64,000 bases of DNA from Nocardia takedensis NBRC 100417 (lineage in GTDB: Bacteria; Actinomycetota; Actinomycetes; Mycobacteriales; Mycobacteriaceae): contig NZ_BAGG01000011.1 of the NCBI RefSeq assembly GCF_000308695.1, forward strand, positions 1 to 64,000. Direction: 5' to 3'. The notes under the pieces were generated by a model. It saw only the letters and a program-made list of their open reading frames with translations. It had not been told where the DNA came from and did no database searches. This document shows positions 42,000 to 50,566 of this stretch, in pieces. Position 1 is the stretch's first letter. The number at the start of each line of letters is the position of its first letter. The translations under genes and the position numbers were made by a program.

Positions 42000-42213
42000 T
42001 CTGCACATCCTTCGCCCACTGCGGAAACGGTCGGTCCGGGCGGATCGGGTCCGCCCACGTTCCATCATCCCTTGTCCCGGACGCTGACGGGCGCGTCGCG
42101 GCAACGCATTTCGCCCGAGCCCCGCGCGAGTTCGCCGGAATGTCGGTCGCTCGTCATTCGCTGGTAACGGGCTCGGGCTCGCGGGCCCCGGGCCTGCACC
42201 TAAGCTTTACGCC

Positions 42214-43482
42214 GTGCGCGTACTCGTCATCGGCTCCGGAGCCCGTGAACATGCCCTCGTCCTCGCCCTGCGCAAGGATCCCTCGGTCACCGCGGTGTAC
42301 GCGGCGCCGGGGAACGCCGGGATCGCCCAGCACGCGCAGGTCCGCGCGGTGGACCCGTCCTCGGGGGCGGCGGTGACGGCGTTGGCGCGCGAACTCGACG
42401 CCGACCTGGTGGTGATCGGTCCCGAGGTGCCGCTGGTGCTGGGGGTGGCCGACGCGGTCCGCGCGGCGGGGATCTCCTGTTTCGGTCCGTCGGCGGCGGC
42501 GGCCAGGATCGAGGGGTCCAAGGCGTTCGCCAAGGATGTGATGACCGCGGCGGGTGTGCGCACGGCGCACAGCGAGGTCGTGGACAACCCGGCCGACCTG
42601 GATGCCGCGCTGGACCGTTTCGGCCCGACCTGGGTGGTCAAGGACGACGGTCTGGCCGCGGGCAAGGGCGTGGTGGTGACGGCGGACCGGCTCGCGGCCC
42701 GCGATCACGGCGCGGAACTGCTGGAACAGGGCCATCCGGTGCTGTTGGAGTCGTTCCTGGACGGCCCGGAGGTGTCGCTGTTCTGCCTGGTCGACGGCGA
42801 GACGGTGGTGCCGCTGCTGCCCGCGCAGGATCACAAGCGGGTCGGTGACGGCGACACCGGCCCGAACACGGGCGGTATGGGCGCGTACACGCCGCTGCCG
42901 TGGCTGCCCGCCGAGACGGCGCGGGCGATCGTCGAAGACGTGGTGCGTCCGGTGGCGGCGGAGTTGGTGCGGCGCGGCAGCGCGTTCTCGGGTCTGCTGT
43001 ACGCGGGGTTGGCGATCGGGCAGGACGGGCCGGCGGTGATCGAATTCAATTGCCGTTTCGGCGATCCGGAGACCCAGGCGGTGCTGGCGCTGCTGGAGAG
43101 TCCGCTGGGCGAGCTGCTGGCGGCCACCGCGAACGGCACACTCGATCAGGTCGAGGCGCCGCGGTGGCGCGACGGCGCGGCGGTCACGGTGGTCGTGGCG
43201 GCCGAGAACTATCCGGGTCGCCCGCGGGTGGGTGACGTGATCAGCGGCGCGGAGGACAGCGGCAAGTCCGACACCGCCGCGGTGCTGCACGCGGGGACGC
43301 AACTGCGCGACGGCCAGTTGGTGTCGGCGGGCGGTCGGGTGCTCAGCGTGGTCGGCGTGGGCGCCGATCTGGCCGAGGCCCGCGCGAACGCCTACGCCCG
43401 GATCGCGGGCATCAAGCTGACGGGCAGCCATTTCCGCACCGATATCGGGCTGGCCGCGGTGGAGTCGCGCATCAGCGTCTAG
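42214..43482 (+). CDS. purD: Phosphoribosylamine-glycine ligase PurD
   Basis: This 422-residue GAR synthetase carries out the second step of de novo purine synthesis (phosphoribosylamine + glycine + ATP). It shows [15 protein letters not shown] at the start, ATP-grasp segments [32 protein letters not shown] and [11 protein letters not shown], and the C-terminal lid with [12 protein letters not shown] 42214 is the start. First of five purine genes spread through this half of the window (purD, purB, purS, purQ, purL). Confidence 0.96.
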   Translation: MRVLVIGSGAREHALVLALRKDPSVTAVYAAPGNAGIAQHAQVRAVDPSSGAAVTALARELDADLVVIGPEVPLVLGVADAVRAAGISCFGPSAAAARIEGSKAFAKDVMTAAGVRTAHSEVVDNPADLDAALDRFGPTWVVKDDGLAAGKGVVVTADRLAARDHGAELLEQGHPVLLESFLDGPEVSLFCLVDGETVVPLLPAQDHKRVGDGDTGPNTGGMGAYTPLPWLPAETARAIVEDVVRPVAAELVRRGSAFSGLLYAGLAIGQDGPAVIEFNCRFGDPETQAVLALLESPLGELLAATANGTLDQVEAPRWRDGAAVTVVVAAENYPGRPRVGDVISGAEDSGKSDTAAVLHAGTQLRDGQLVSAGGRVLSVVGVGADLAEARANAYARIAGIKLTGSHFRTDIGLAAVESRISV

Positions 43483-43495
43483 GGCGGGGCTCGGC

Positions 43496-44455
43496 TCAGC
43501 CCAGCCCGAGTCCGCGCTGGGCGAGCCAGGCGGCGGGGTCGACGTGTTGTCCGTTCTGGATGACCTCGAAGTGCAGGTGCGGGCCGGTGGAGTCGCCTCG
43601 GTTGCCCATGCGGGCGATCTGCATGCCCGCGGGCACGCGTTCGCCGACGGAGACGAAGAAGTCGTACATGTGCCCGTAGACGCTGATCGAGCCGTCGTCG
43701 TGGCGGATGCGCACCCACAGGCCGAAGCCCTGGGCGGGGCCGGCGTCGATGACGGTGCCCGCGGCGACGGCGTAGATCGGGGTGCCGATGGGGCCCGCGA
43801 TGTCGATGCCGTTGTGGAATGTGCCCCAGCGGGAGCCGAATCCGGAGGTGAACATCCCGATCGCGGGCAGGACGAAGCCGCCGAGGCCGGGCGCGATGGA
43901 CCCGGGCGGCAGGGGTGCGGCCCCGGTGGACATCCACGGTTGCCGTTCGCCGGCGACTGCGGCGGCGGCTTCGGCCCTGGCGCGTTCCAGGGTGGCGCGC
44001 GCGGCGGCGGCCACGACGGCTTGTTCGCGGACGCGTTCGCCGTTGGCGATGGCGTTGAGGTAGCGGCGCACCGACGGCGGGGTGGAGGTCAGTTCCTGCG
44101 GGTAGGCGAAGGCGACGCGCTGGGCCTGCCAGGGTTCGAGGGTGCGGTGGGTGACGCCTGCGGCGCCCGCGGAGTCGGCGGCGGCGAACACGGCAACGGC
44201 GAGCAGGCCCGCGAGGAGTACGCGGTGTTCGCGCAGCAGGGTGCGGTAGTCGCGGTCGCGGTGGCGCTGCCAGACTTCGCGCGGGTCGGGGCGGGGGCGT
44301 TCACGCAGGTCGCGGACGAGTCGCCGCAGGTGGGCGGGGTCGGCCCAGTCGGGGCGGGCTCGGGTGGCCGTGGAGTCGGCACGCCAGTTCAATGGAATGA
44401 CGCCGATGCCGCCCACTCCACGGATGCGTTCCAGTCGGCGCGCCTTCTCGAGCAT
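43496..44455 (-). CDS. M23 family metallopeptidase (peptidoglycan endopeptidase-like)
   Basis: This 319-residue protein starts at ATG 44455. A cytoplasmic N-terminus is followed by a membrane helix (about residues 78-100) and a short helical linker, then the LytM/M23 domain (about residues 200-310) with zinc ligands in FHNGIDIAG and GPHLHFEV and the SGFGSRWG entry motif. All catalytic residues appear intact, so it could cut peptidoglycan cross-links. It converges on purD. A comparable gene in M. tuberculosis is Rv0950c. Confidence 0.85.
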   Translation of the reverse strand: MLEKARRLERIRGVGGIGVIPLNWRADSTATRARPDWADPAHLRRLVRDLRERPRPDPREVWQRHRDRDYRTLLREHRVLLAGLLAVAVFAAADSAGAAGVTHRTLEPWQAQRVAFAYPQELTSTPPSVRRYLNAIANGERVREQAVVAAAARATLERARAEAAAAVAGERQPWMSTGAAPLPPGSIAPGLGGFVLPAIGMFTSGFGSRWGTFHNGIDIAGPIGTPIYAVAAGTVIDAGPAQGFGLWVRIRHDDGSISVYGHMYDFFVSVGERVPAGMQIARMGNRGDSTGPHLHFEVIQNGQHVDPAAWLAQRGLGLG

Positions 44456-44536
44456 TATCCGAACCCTAGTGGCGGGGCGGTGTCGGGTAAACGTCCTCGG
44501 GCGTGCTCCGGGTGTCGCGGGCGACCGGCTACCGTC

Positions 44537-45712
44537 ATGCGGGTGTCTGGAGAATCTCGCCGGTCGACCATTCCACCTTTCTACGTGATGGATGTGTGGA
44601 AGGCCGCCGCGCAACGCGCCCGCACCCACGGTGACGTGCTGGTTCTGGCCGCCGGACAGCCCTCGACGCCCGCGCCCGCGCCGGTGCTGCGGGCGACCAG
44701 GGCCGCGATCGACGCCGAATTGCTCGGCTACACCGAGACCTTCGGCATCCTGCCGTTGCGCGAGGCGATCGCGGCGCACCACACCGACACCTACGGCTAT
44801 CCGGTCGATCCGGACGAGGTGGTGGTGACGACCGGTTCCTCGGGCGCGTTCACGCTGATCTTCCTGGCCGCTTTCGATCCGGGCGACACCGTGGTGGTGG
44901 CACGGCCGGGCTATCCGGCCTACCGCAACACGCTGACGGCGCTGGGCTGTCGGGTGGTGGAGTTGGACTGCGGCGAGCGGACCCGGTTCCAGCCGACGGT
45001 GGCGATGCTGGAAGCGTTGCCGGAGCCGCCCGCGGGCTTGGTGGTGGCGAGTCCGGCGAATCCGACGGGGACGATGATCGCGCCCGCGGAGTTGGCGGCG
45101 GTGGTGCGCTGGTGCGAGGTGAACGGCACGCTGTTGATCTCCGACGAGATCTATCACGGCATCACCTACGAGAGCGCCGATTCCGACAGTCGTACCTCCT
45201 CGGCGTGGGAGTCCTCGCGGGCGGGTGTGGTGATCGGGTCGGTGTCGAAGTACTTCTCGATGACGGGGTGGCGGTTGGGGTGGATGTTGGCCCCGGAGTC
45301 GTTGCGTCCGGCGCTGCAACGGCTGGCCTCGAATATGACGGTGTGTCCGCCCGCGATTTCGCAGTACGCCGCGTTGCACGCGTTCGGCCCGGAGGCGAAA
45401 AACGAACTGGACGGACATGTTCGGCGTTATGCCGCTAATCGACGGTTACTGCTGGAGGGGTTGCCGGAACTCGGCATCACCGAACTCGCGCCCGCCGACG
45501 GCGCGTTCTACGCCTACGCCCACATCGGCCACCTGACCGACGATTCCCGGGACTGGTGCGCGCGCGTCCTGGAACACACCGGCGTGGCGCTCGCGCCGGG
45601 TATCGATTTCGACACGGTTGCCGGTGATCGCACCGTACGCTTCTCATTTGCCGGGGCCACCGCGGACATCGAGGAGGCGCTGGTCCGGCTGGGTCGCTAC
45701 CTGAATGCTTGA
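44537..45712 (+). CDS. Class I/II pyridoxal-phosphate aminotransferase
   Basis: This 391-residue fold-type I aminotransferase starts at ATG 44537. It shows ASPANPTGTMIAP, the PLP-contact ISDEIYHGITYE, and the Schiff-base Lys in GSVSKYFSMTGWRLGW (about residue 237); the phosphate/carboxylate Arg is in RTVRFSFAG near the end. The substrate is probably an amino acid such as Asp, Ala or aromatic; not determined. It stands between the M23 peptidase and the TetR gene. Confidence 0.87.
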   Translation: MRVSGESRRSTIPPFYVMDVWKAAAQRARTHGDVLVLAAGQPSTPAPAPVLRATRAAIDAELLGYTETFGILPLREAIAAHHTDTYGYPVDPDEVVVTTGSSGAFTLIFLAAFDPGDTVVVARPGYPAYRNTLTALGCRVVELDCGERTRFQPTVAMLEALPEPPAGLVVASPANPTGTMIAPAELAAVVRWCEVNGTLLISDEIYHGITYESADSDSRTSSAWESSRAGVVIGSVSKYFSMTGWRLGWMLAPESLRPALQRLASNMTVCPPAISQYAALHAFGPEAKNELDGHVRRYAANRRLLLEGLPELGITELAPADGAFYAYAHIGHLTDDSRDWCARVLEHTGVALAPGIDFDTVAGDRTVRFSFAGATADIEEALVRLGRYLNA

Positions 45713-45842
45713 ACGCCAACCGGGCCAACAAGTTTGCGCACTCGGTCCCACGGATCGCCCGGATGGGGTAGAAAAACCCTTGGCTGGGTTTCCACTCTCG
45801 ATTTCGCACGGATGAACTGATGACGACTGGCACGATGGCACG

Positions 45843-46472
45843 GTGATAACCGCGACGACCCCGAAAGGCGAACGGCGTCGCCAGGCTCTGGTAGCGGCCG
45901 CCGCCGAGTTGTTACTCGAAGGCGGATTCGATGCGGTACGGCATCGTTCGGTCGCCACGCGAGCGGATTTGCCACTCGCCTCGACCACCTACTATTTCGA
46001 ATCCCTGGAAGACCTGATCGCCCGCGCGGTCGAGTTCAGCGGCAACGCCGAACTCGAGGCGATGCGCCGCCGGGTGGGTGAGGTCAGCCACCGCCGCCGA
46101 GGCGCCGAGGCGACCGTCGACCTCGTCCTGGACCTGTTGATCGGACCGGACGAAGGCACGCGCGGTCAGTTGATCGCGCGCTACGAACGGTCGGTGGCCT
46201 CGGCGCGCCATCCCGAACTACGCGAGGTGCAGCTACGCCTGCGCGCCCAACTCGACGACCTGCTCGCCGACGTCCTGCGCCGCTCCGACCGCTCGGTGCG
46301 CCAGGAACAGTTGCGCAGGTTGGTCGCGGTGGTCGACGGCGCGGTGGTCGCGGCGCTGAGCGAGATCGAACCCGAACCGCGGCGGATGGCGCGCGGCGCG
46401 CTGCTCGAGGTGATCGATATCGTCGCTCCGGCGACGCCCCAGCAAGTCGACAGGTTCCGCACACTAGACTGA
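45843..46472 (+). CDS. TetR-family regulator
   Basis: This 209-residue TetR protein starts at GTG 45843. It has an N-terminal helix-turn-helix (AAELLLEGGFDAVRHRSVA, then STTYYFESLEDLIARAV) and an all-helical ligand domain. It precedes purB by 7 bp, so the two may share a transcript, as with Rv0775 near purB in M. tuberculosis. Ligand unknown. Confidence 0.87.
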   Translation: MITATTPKGERRRQALVAAAAELLLEGGFDAVRHRSVATRADLPLASTTYYFESLEDLIARAVEFSGNAELEAMRRRVGEVSHRRRGAEATVDLVLDLLIGPDEGTRGQLIARYERSVASARHPELREVQLRLRAQLDDLLADVLRRSDRSVRQEQLRRLVAVVDGAVVAALSEIEPEPRRMARGALLEVIDIVAPATPQQVDRFRTLD

Positions 46473-46479
46473 CGGACTC

Positions 46480-47901
46480 GTGAGCCTCGTCCCGAATGTC
46501 CTCGCCACCCGGTACGCCAGTCCCGAGCTCGTGCGCCTGTGGTCCCCCGAACACAAGATCGTGCTCGAACGGCGGCTGTGGCTCGAGGTGCTGCGGGCGC
46601 AGTCCGAACTCGGCGTCGACATCCCCGACGGGGTGGTCGCCGACTACGAGCGGGTGGTCGAGCAGGTCGATCTGGCCTCGATCGCCGAGCGCGAGCGCGT
46701 CACCCGCCACGATGTGAAGGCGCGCATCGAGGAGTTCAACGCCCTCGCCGGGCACGAGCACGTGCACAAGGGCATGACCAGCCGCGATCTGACCGAGAAC
46801 GTCGAGCAGTTGCAGATCCGGCTGTCCCTCGAGCACGTGCACGCGCACGGCGTCGCGATCGCGGCGCGACTGGCCGAGCGGGCCGCCGAGTACGGGTCGC
46901 TGGTCATGGCGGGCCGCTCGCACAATGTCGCCGCGCAGGCCACGACGTTGGGCAAGCGTTTTGCCTCGGCCGCCGACGAACTGCTGATCGCGCTGCGCCG
47001 GGTGCGCGAACTGATCGACCGCTACCCGCTGCGCGGCATCAAGGGCCCGATGGGCACCGCGCAGGACATGCTCGACCTGCTCGACGGCGACCCTGAGAAG
47101 TTGGCGCGCCTGGAGCGCCAGGTGGCGGGCCATCTCGGCTTCGCGACCGTGCTGACCAGCGTCGGTCAGGTGTATCCGCGCTCGCTGGATCACGATGTGC
47201 TCTCGGCGCTGGTGCAGGTGGGCGCGGGTCCGTCCTCGTTCGCGCACACCATCCGGCTGATGGCGGGCCACGAGTTGGTCACCGAGGGCTTCCAGCCGGG
47301 CCAGGTGGGCAGTTCGGCGATGCCGCACAAGATGAACACCCGGTCCTGCGAGCGGGTCAACGGACTCCAGGTGGTGTTGCGCGGCTACGGTTCGATGGCG
47401 GCCGAACTGGCGGGCGCGCAGTGGAACGAGGGCGACGTGTTCTGCTCGGTGGTGCGCCGGGTCGCGTTGCCGGACGCCTTCTTCGCCCTGGACGGCATGT
47501 TCGAGACCTTCCTGACCGTGCTCGCCGAATTCGGCGCGTATCCGGCGGTGATCGCCCGCGAACTGGACCGCTACCTGCCGTTCCTGGCGACCACTCGGAT
47601 GCTGATCGCGGCGGTGCGCGCGGGGGTGGGCCGCGAGACCGCCCACGAGGTCATCAAAGAGCACGCGGTGGCGGTCGCGCTGGCGATGCGCGAGCAGGGC
47701 CGTGAACCGGATCTGCTGGACCGACTGGCCGCCGACGAGCGCTTCCCGCTGGACCGCGCGGCCCTGGACGTCGCGCTGGCCGACAAGTCGGCGTTCATCG
47801 GCGCGGCGCAGGCCCAGGTGGCCGACGTGGTCGCCGCCGTCGAGGCGCTGGTGAAGCAGTTCCCGGAGGCGGCCCGCTACAGCCCGTCCCCGATCCTCTG
47901 A
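46480..47901 (+). CDS. purB: Adenylosuccinate lyase PurB
   Basis: This 473-residue fumarase/aspartase-superfamily lyase cuts SAICAR and adenylosuccinate in purine synthesis. Signature GSSAMPHKMNT lies near residue 285, with RHDVKARIEEF and MTSRDLTENVEQ toward the N-terminus. GTG 46480 begins 7 bp after the TetR stop. In M. tuberculosis purC follows closely; here it does not, and none is in the window. Confidence 0.95.
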   Translation: MSLVPNVLATRYASPELVRLWSPEHKIVLERRLWLEVLRAQSELGVDIPDGVVADYERVVEQVDLASIAERERVTRHDVKARIEEFNALAGHEHVHKGMTSRDLTENVEQLQIRLSLEHVHAHGVAIAARLAERAAEYGSLVMAGRSHNVAAQATTLGKRFASAADELLIALRRVRELIDRYPLRGIKGPMGTAQDMLDLLDGDPEKLARLERQVAGHLGFATVLTSVGQVYPRSLDHDVLSALVQVGAGPSSFAHTIRLMAGHELVTEGFQPGQVGSSAMPHKMNTRSCERVNGLQVVLRGYGSMAAELAGAQWNEGDVFCSVVRRVALPDAFFALDGMFETFLTVLAEFGAYPAVIARELDRYLPFLATTRMLIAAVRAGVGRETAHEVIKEHAVAVALAMREQGREPDLLDRLAADERFPLDRAALDVALADKSAFIGAAQAQVADVVAAVEALVKQFPEAARYSPSPIL

Positions 47902-47951
47902 GCCGTCGCGGACCGTCGTCCGGGCGCGGCGGTCCGGGTTAGGGTGCCGGG

Positions 47952-48380
47952 GTGAATCCGTACACGATCTTCGCCGACATCGTCGCAGGCCGCGCGCCCG
48001 CGTCCAAGGTCTACGAGGACGACGACGTCATCGCGTTCATGGACATCCGTCCGATGACGCCGGGGCATCTGCTGGTGATCCCGAAGGTGGCGGCCCGCGA
48101 TCTGTCCCAGCTCGATCCCGAGGTCGGCGGCAAGCTGTTCAAGGTGGGCCAAGTGCTGGCGGGGGCGTTGCGCGACAGCGAGGTCGACTGCGACGGGGTG
48201 AACTTCTTCCTCGCCGACGGTGTGATGGCCGGGCAGGAGGTCTTCCACGTCCACCTGCATGTCATCCCGCGCACGCCGGGGGACGGGTTCGGTCTGCGGG
48301 GTCGTCCGACGAGTCCCGCGCGCGCCGATCTGGACTATCTGGCGGGGTCGATCCGTGGCGCGCTCGACCGCCGTGGCTGA
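47952..48380 (+). CDS. HIT-family protein
   Basis: This 142-residue histidine-triad protein has active site HVHLHVIP (about residues 98-105), typical N-terminal IFADIVAGRAPASKVYEDDD and MTPGHLLVIPK. Likely a Hint-type nucleoside phosphoramidase or Ap4A-like hydrolase. It starts at GTG 47952, 50 bp after purB, and may be cotranscribed with it. It is distinct from the HIT protein at 41159. Confidence 0.88.
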   Translation: MNPYTIFADIVAGRAPASKVYEDDDVIAFMDIRPMTPGHLLVIPKVAARDLSQLDPEVGGKLFKVGQVLAGALRDSEVDCDGVNFFLADGVMAGQEVFHVHLHVIPRTPGDGFGLRGRPTSPARADLDYLAGSIRGALDRRG

Positions 48381-48491
48381 CAAGTAGCTATGAGTTAGCT
48401 GTAGATCCGCTGGGATCGGGAAAACCTCCCGGCGGTGCGGCCGTGTGGGTTACCGTCGAAGGCATTGCTCGGCAGTGGTGGAGGTGGGGCC

Positions 48492-49448
48492 ATGCGGCGA
48501 CGGACGATTGCTGGATTAGTGCTGGCGCTCGCGCTGGCGGTCGCCCCGATGGCGGGTCGACCAGCCGAGTCCGCCGCGGCCGACATCATCCGCGTCGATG
48601 ACCTGAGCCCGACCCGTTCGACGCTGTGGGTGCGGTCCCCGGCCATGGGCCGCGCGATGCAGGTCGACGTCCTGCACTCGCCGGGCGGCGGCGCGCGCCC
48701 GTCCTACTACCTGCTCGACGGACTCGATCCCGGTGTCGGACAGAGCACCTGGACCAACGCCACCGACGCCGAGGGCTTCTTCCGCGGCAAGAACCTCAAC
48801 GTCGTGCTGCCGGTCGGCGGCCAAGCCGGTTACTACACCGACTGGCAGCGCGACGACCCCCGCTTCGGGCGCTACCGCTGGGAGACCTTCCTGACCGTCG
48901 AACTGCCGCCGATCATCGACGCCGCCTTCGACGGCAACGGCGTCAACGGCATCGGCGGACTGTCCATGGGCGGCAACGCGGCCTTCGTCCTGGCCGCCCG
49001 TAATCCGGGGCTGTACCGGGCGGTGGCCGGGTATTCCGCCTGCCCGGACAGCGGCCTGGCGGCGGGTGCGGTGATGTTCTCCATCGCCAATCGCGGCGGC
49101 AACCCGCTGAACATGTGGGGGCCGCCGGGCAGCCCGGACTGGGCGGCCCACGATCCGGCGCTGATGGCGGATCGGTTGCGCGGCAAAGCGATCTACCTGT
49201 CCACCGGCACCGGCTTCCCCGGCCCGCACGAGTTGGAACTCAAACCCCAACTGGCCGAGAACATCTTCCTCGGCGGACCGGTGGAGGCCGGGGTGAACAT
49301 CTGCACGGTGAGCTTCGAGCGTCGACTGCGCGCGGCGGGCGTGCCCGCGCGAATCGACTACAGCCCCACCGGAACCCATTCCTGGTCCTATTGGCGCGAC
49401 AGCCTGCACCGGTCGTGGCCGACCATCGGCCCCGCCCTGGGGGCCTGA
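48492..49448 (+). CDS. Secreted antigen-85/mycolyltransferase-like esterase
   Basis: This 318-residue exported alpha/beta hydrolase has a signal peptide (residues 1-27, MRRRTIAGLVLALALAVAPM) and the esterase D/Ag85 fold: nucleophile GLSMGGNAA (Ser near residue 158), acid in the C-terminal half and His in GTHSWSYW (near residue 301). Members transfer mycolates between trehalose and cell wall arabinogalactan. ATG 48492 follows GGAGGTGGGG. Position near purB recalls Rv0774c. Whether it is a true mycolyltransferase or an esterase is open. Confidence 0.83.
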   Translation: MRRRTIAGLVLALALAVAPMAGRPAESAAADIIRVDDLSPTRSTLWVRSPAMGRAMQVDVLHSPGGGARPSYYLLDGLDPGVGQSTWTNATDAEGFFRGKNLNVVLPVGGQAGYYTDWQRDDPRFGRYRWETFLTVELPPIIDAAFDGNGVNGIGGLSMGGNAAFVLAARNPGLYRAVAGYSACPDSGLAAGAVMFSIANRGGNPLNMWGPPGSPDWAAHDPALMADRLRGKAIYLSTGTGFPGPHELELKPQLAENIFLGGPVEAGVNICTVSFERRLRAAGVPARIDYSPTGTHSWSYWRDSLHRSWPTIGPALGA

Positions 49449-49449
49449 G

Positions 49450-50496
49450 TCAGGACCCGCGGCGCACCACCCGCACCAGCGCGAGCACCACCACCGCCGC
49501 GGCCAGTCCGGCGGCGCCCAGAATCACCGTGCCCGCGGGATATCCGAACAATTCGACGTGGTCGACCACGGTGATCCTGGCGCGGTGGGACTCGTCCGAC
49601 GGTGCGGCGGTGAAGGTGAAATCGCTGGTGATCGCGGAAGGTTCGACGATGCCGACCTCGAGTTCGGTGAGGTAGTCGCGGCCGTCGGCGCTCAACTCGC
49701 GTAACTGCGGGTCGGCGGTGTCACCGATACGGCCCGCGAATTCGACGCCGGTGTACTGCTTTCCGGCGTCCGTGTCCGAGCGCTGCATCCGGTGGTCGCT
49801 GAGCAGGTAGAGCCGCACCGTCTGCGGGGTGGTCGCGGCGGCCGACATGCGCATCGGGTAGACGAAGCGGTCGCTGTCGAAGCCGATCCGGATCGGGTCG
49901 AGCGCGCCGCGCAGGGTGTCGGCGCCGGTCAGCCGGATGGCGACGAAGGACCAGTTCTCCCGCAGGTACGGGTCCAGGGTGGCGATGATCTCCGGTTTCA
50001 TCTGGTAGCCGTTGGCGTTCAACCACTCGCGCAGGCCGTCGAGCGTGCCGCCCGCCAGCGTGGTCGCCTCGATCGGGCCGAGTTGGACCCGTTCGAGCAC
50101 CGTGGGTCCGCCGCCGGGCGGCGCGGCGGCCGAGGTGGCGCCGTCGTAGCCGTCGCCGCTGAACCAGCGGTGTTCGGTGACGATCTCGGGCGCGGTCAGC
50201 CGGGACAGCTCGGTGAACGTCGCCGCGGAACCGGCCTCCACTTTGGCGGGCGCGGGGGTGGGCACGATGAGCGCGGCGTGGTCGGTCCCCGATTCCAGGC
50301 CCAGTCGCATCACGACGGTCTCGCGGCGGCCGTCCCAGCCCGCCAGGGCGACCTCGTCGTTGACGGTGGCCGAATTCCCCGGACTGACCACCCCGCCGCA
50401 GGCGCACGCGGAAGCGGGGGCGATCGCGCCGGAGCCGAGGGCGCACAGGGTCAGCGCGGCGGTTGCGGCAAGACGAGCGACGTGGGCAAGGCGCAT
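49450..50496 (-). CDS. DUF2330 secreted/membrane protein
   Basis: This 348-residue protein has a signal peptide followed by CACGG (residues 31-35), the usual start of DUF2330 proteins, a large extracytoplasmic domain (EWLNANGYQMKPE, FVAIRLTGADTL) and a C-terminal membrane helix (about residues 322-344) with a basic end. Type I membrane topology is predicted. Function unknown. It converges with the esterase gene with 1 bp between stops. Confidence 0.82.
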   Translation of the reverse strand: MRLAHVARLAATAALTLCALGSGAIAPASACACGGVVSPGNSATVNDEVALAGWDGRRETVVMRLGLESGTDHAALIVPTPAPAKVEAGSAATFTELSRLTAPEIVTEHRWFSGDGYDGATSAAAPPGGGPTVLERVQLGPIEATTLAGGTLDGLREWLNANGYQMKPEIIATLDPYLRENWSFVAIRLTGADTLRGALDPIRIGFDSDRFVYPMRMSAAATTPQTVRLYLLSDHRMQRSDTDAGKQYTGVEFAGRIGDTADPQLRELSADGRDYLTELEVGIVEPSAITSDFTFTAAPSDESHRARITVVDHVELFGYPAGTVILGAAGLAAAVVVLALVRVVRRGS

Positions 50497-50566
50497 CAGC
50501 CGAGCCTACTGAGGTCCGCGGGCCGAGATCCGGGTGGCGGCGGCCCGGAACAGTAGGGTGGTGCGC

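Noticed and set aside
41061..42167. 368-codon plus-strand frame across the HIT and PH genes
   Set aside because: Low-complexity shadow frame; the minus-strand HIT and PH products have clear signatures.
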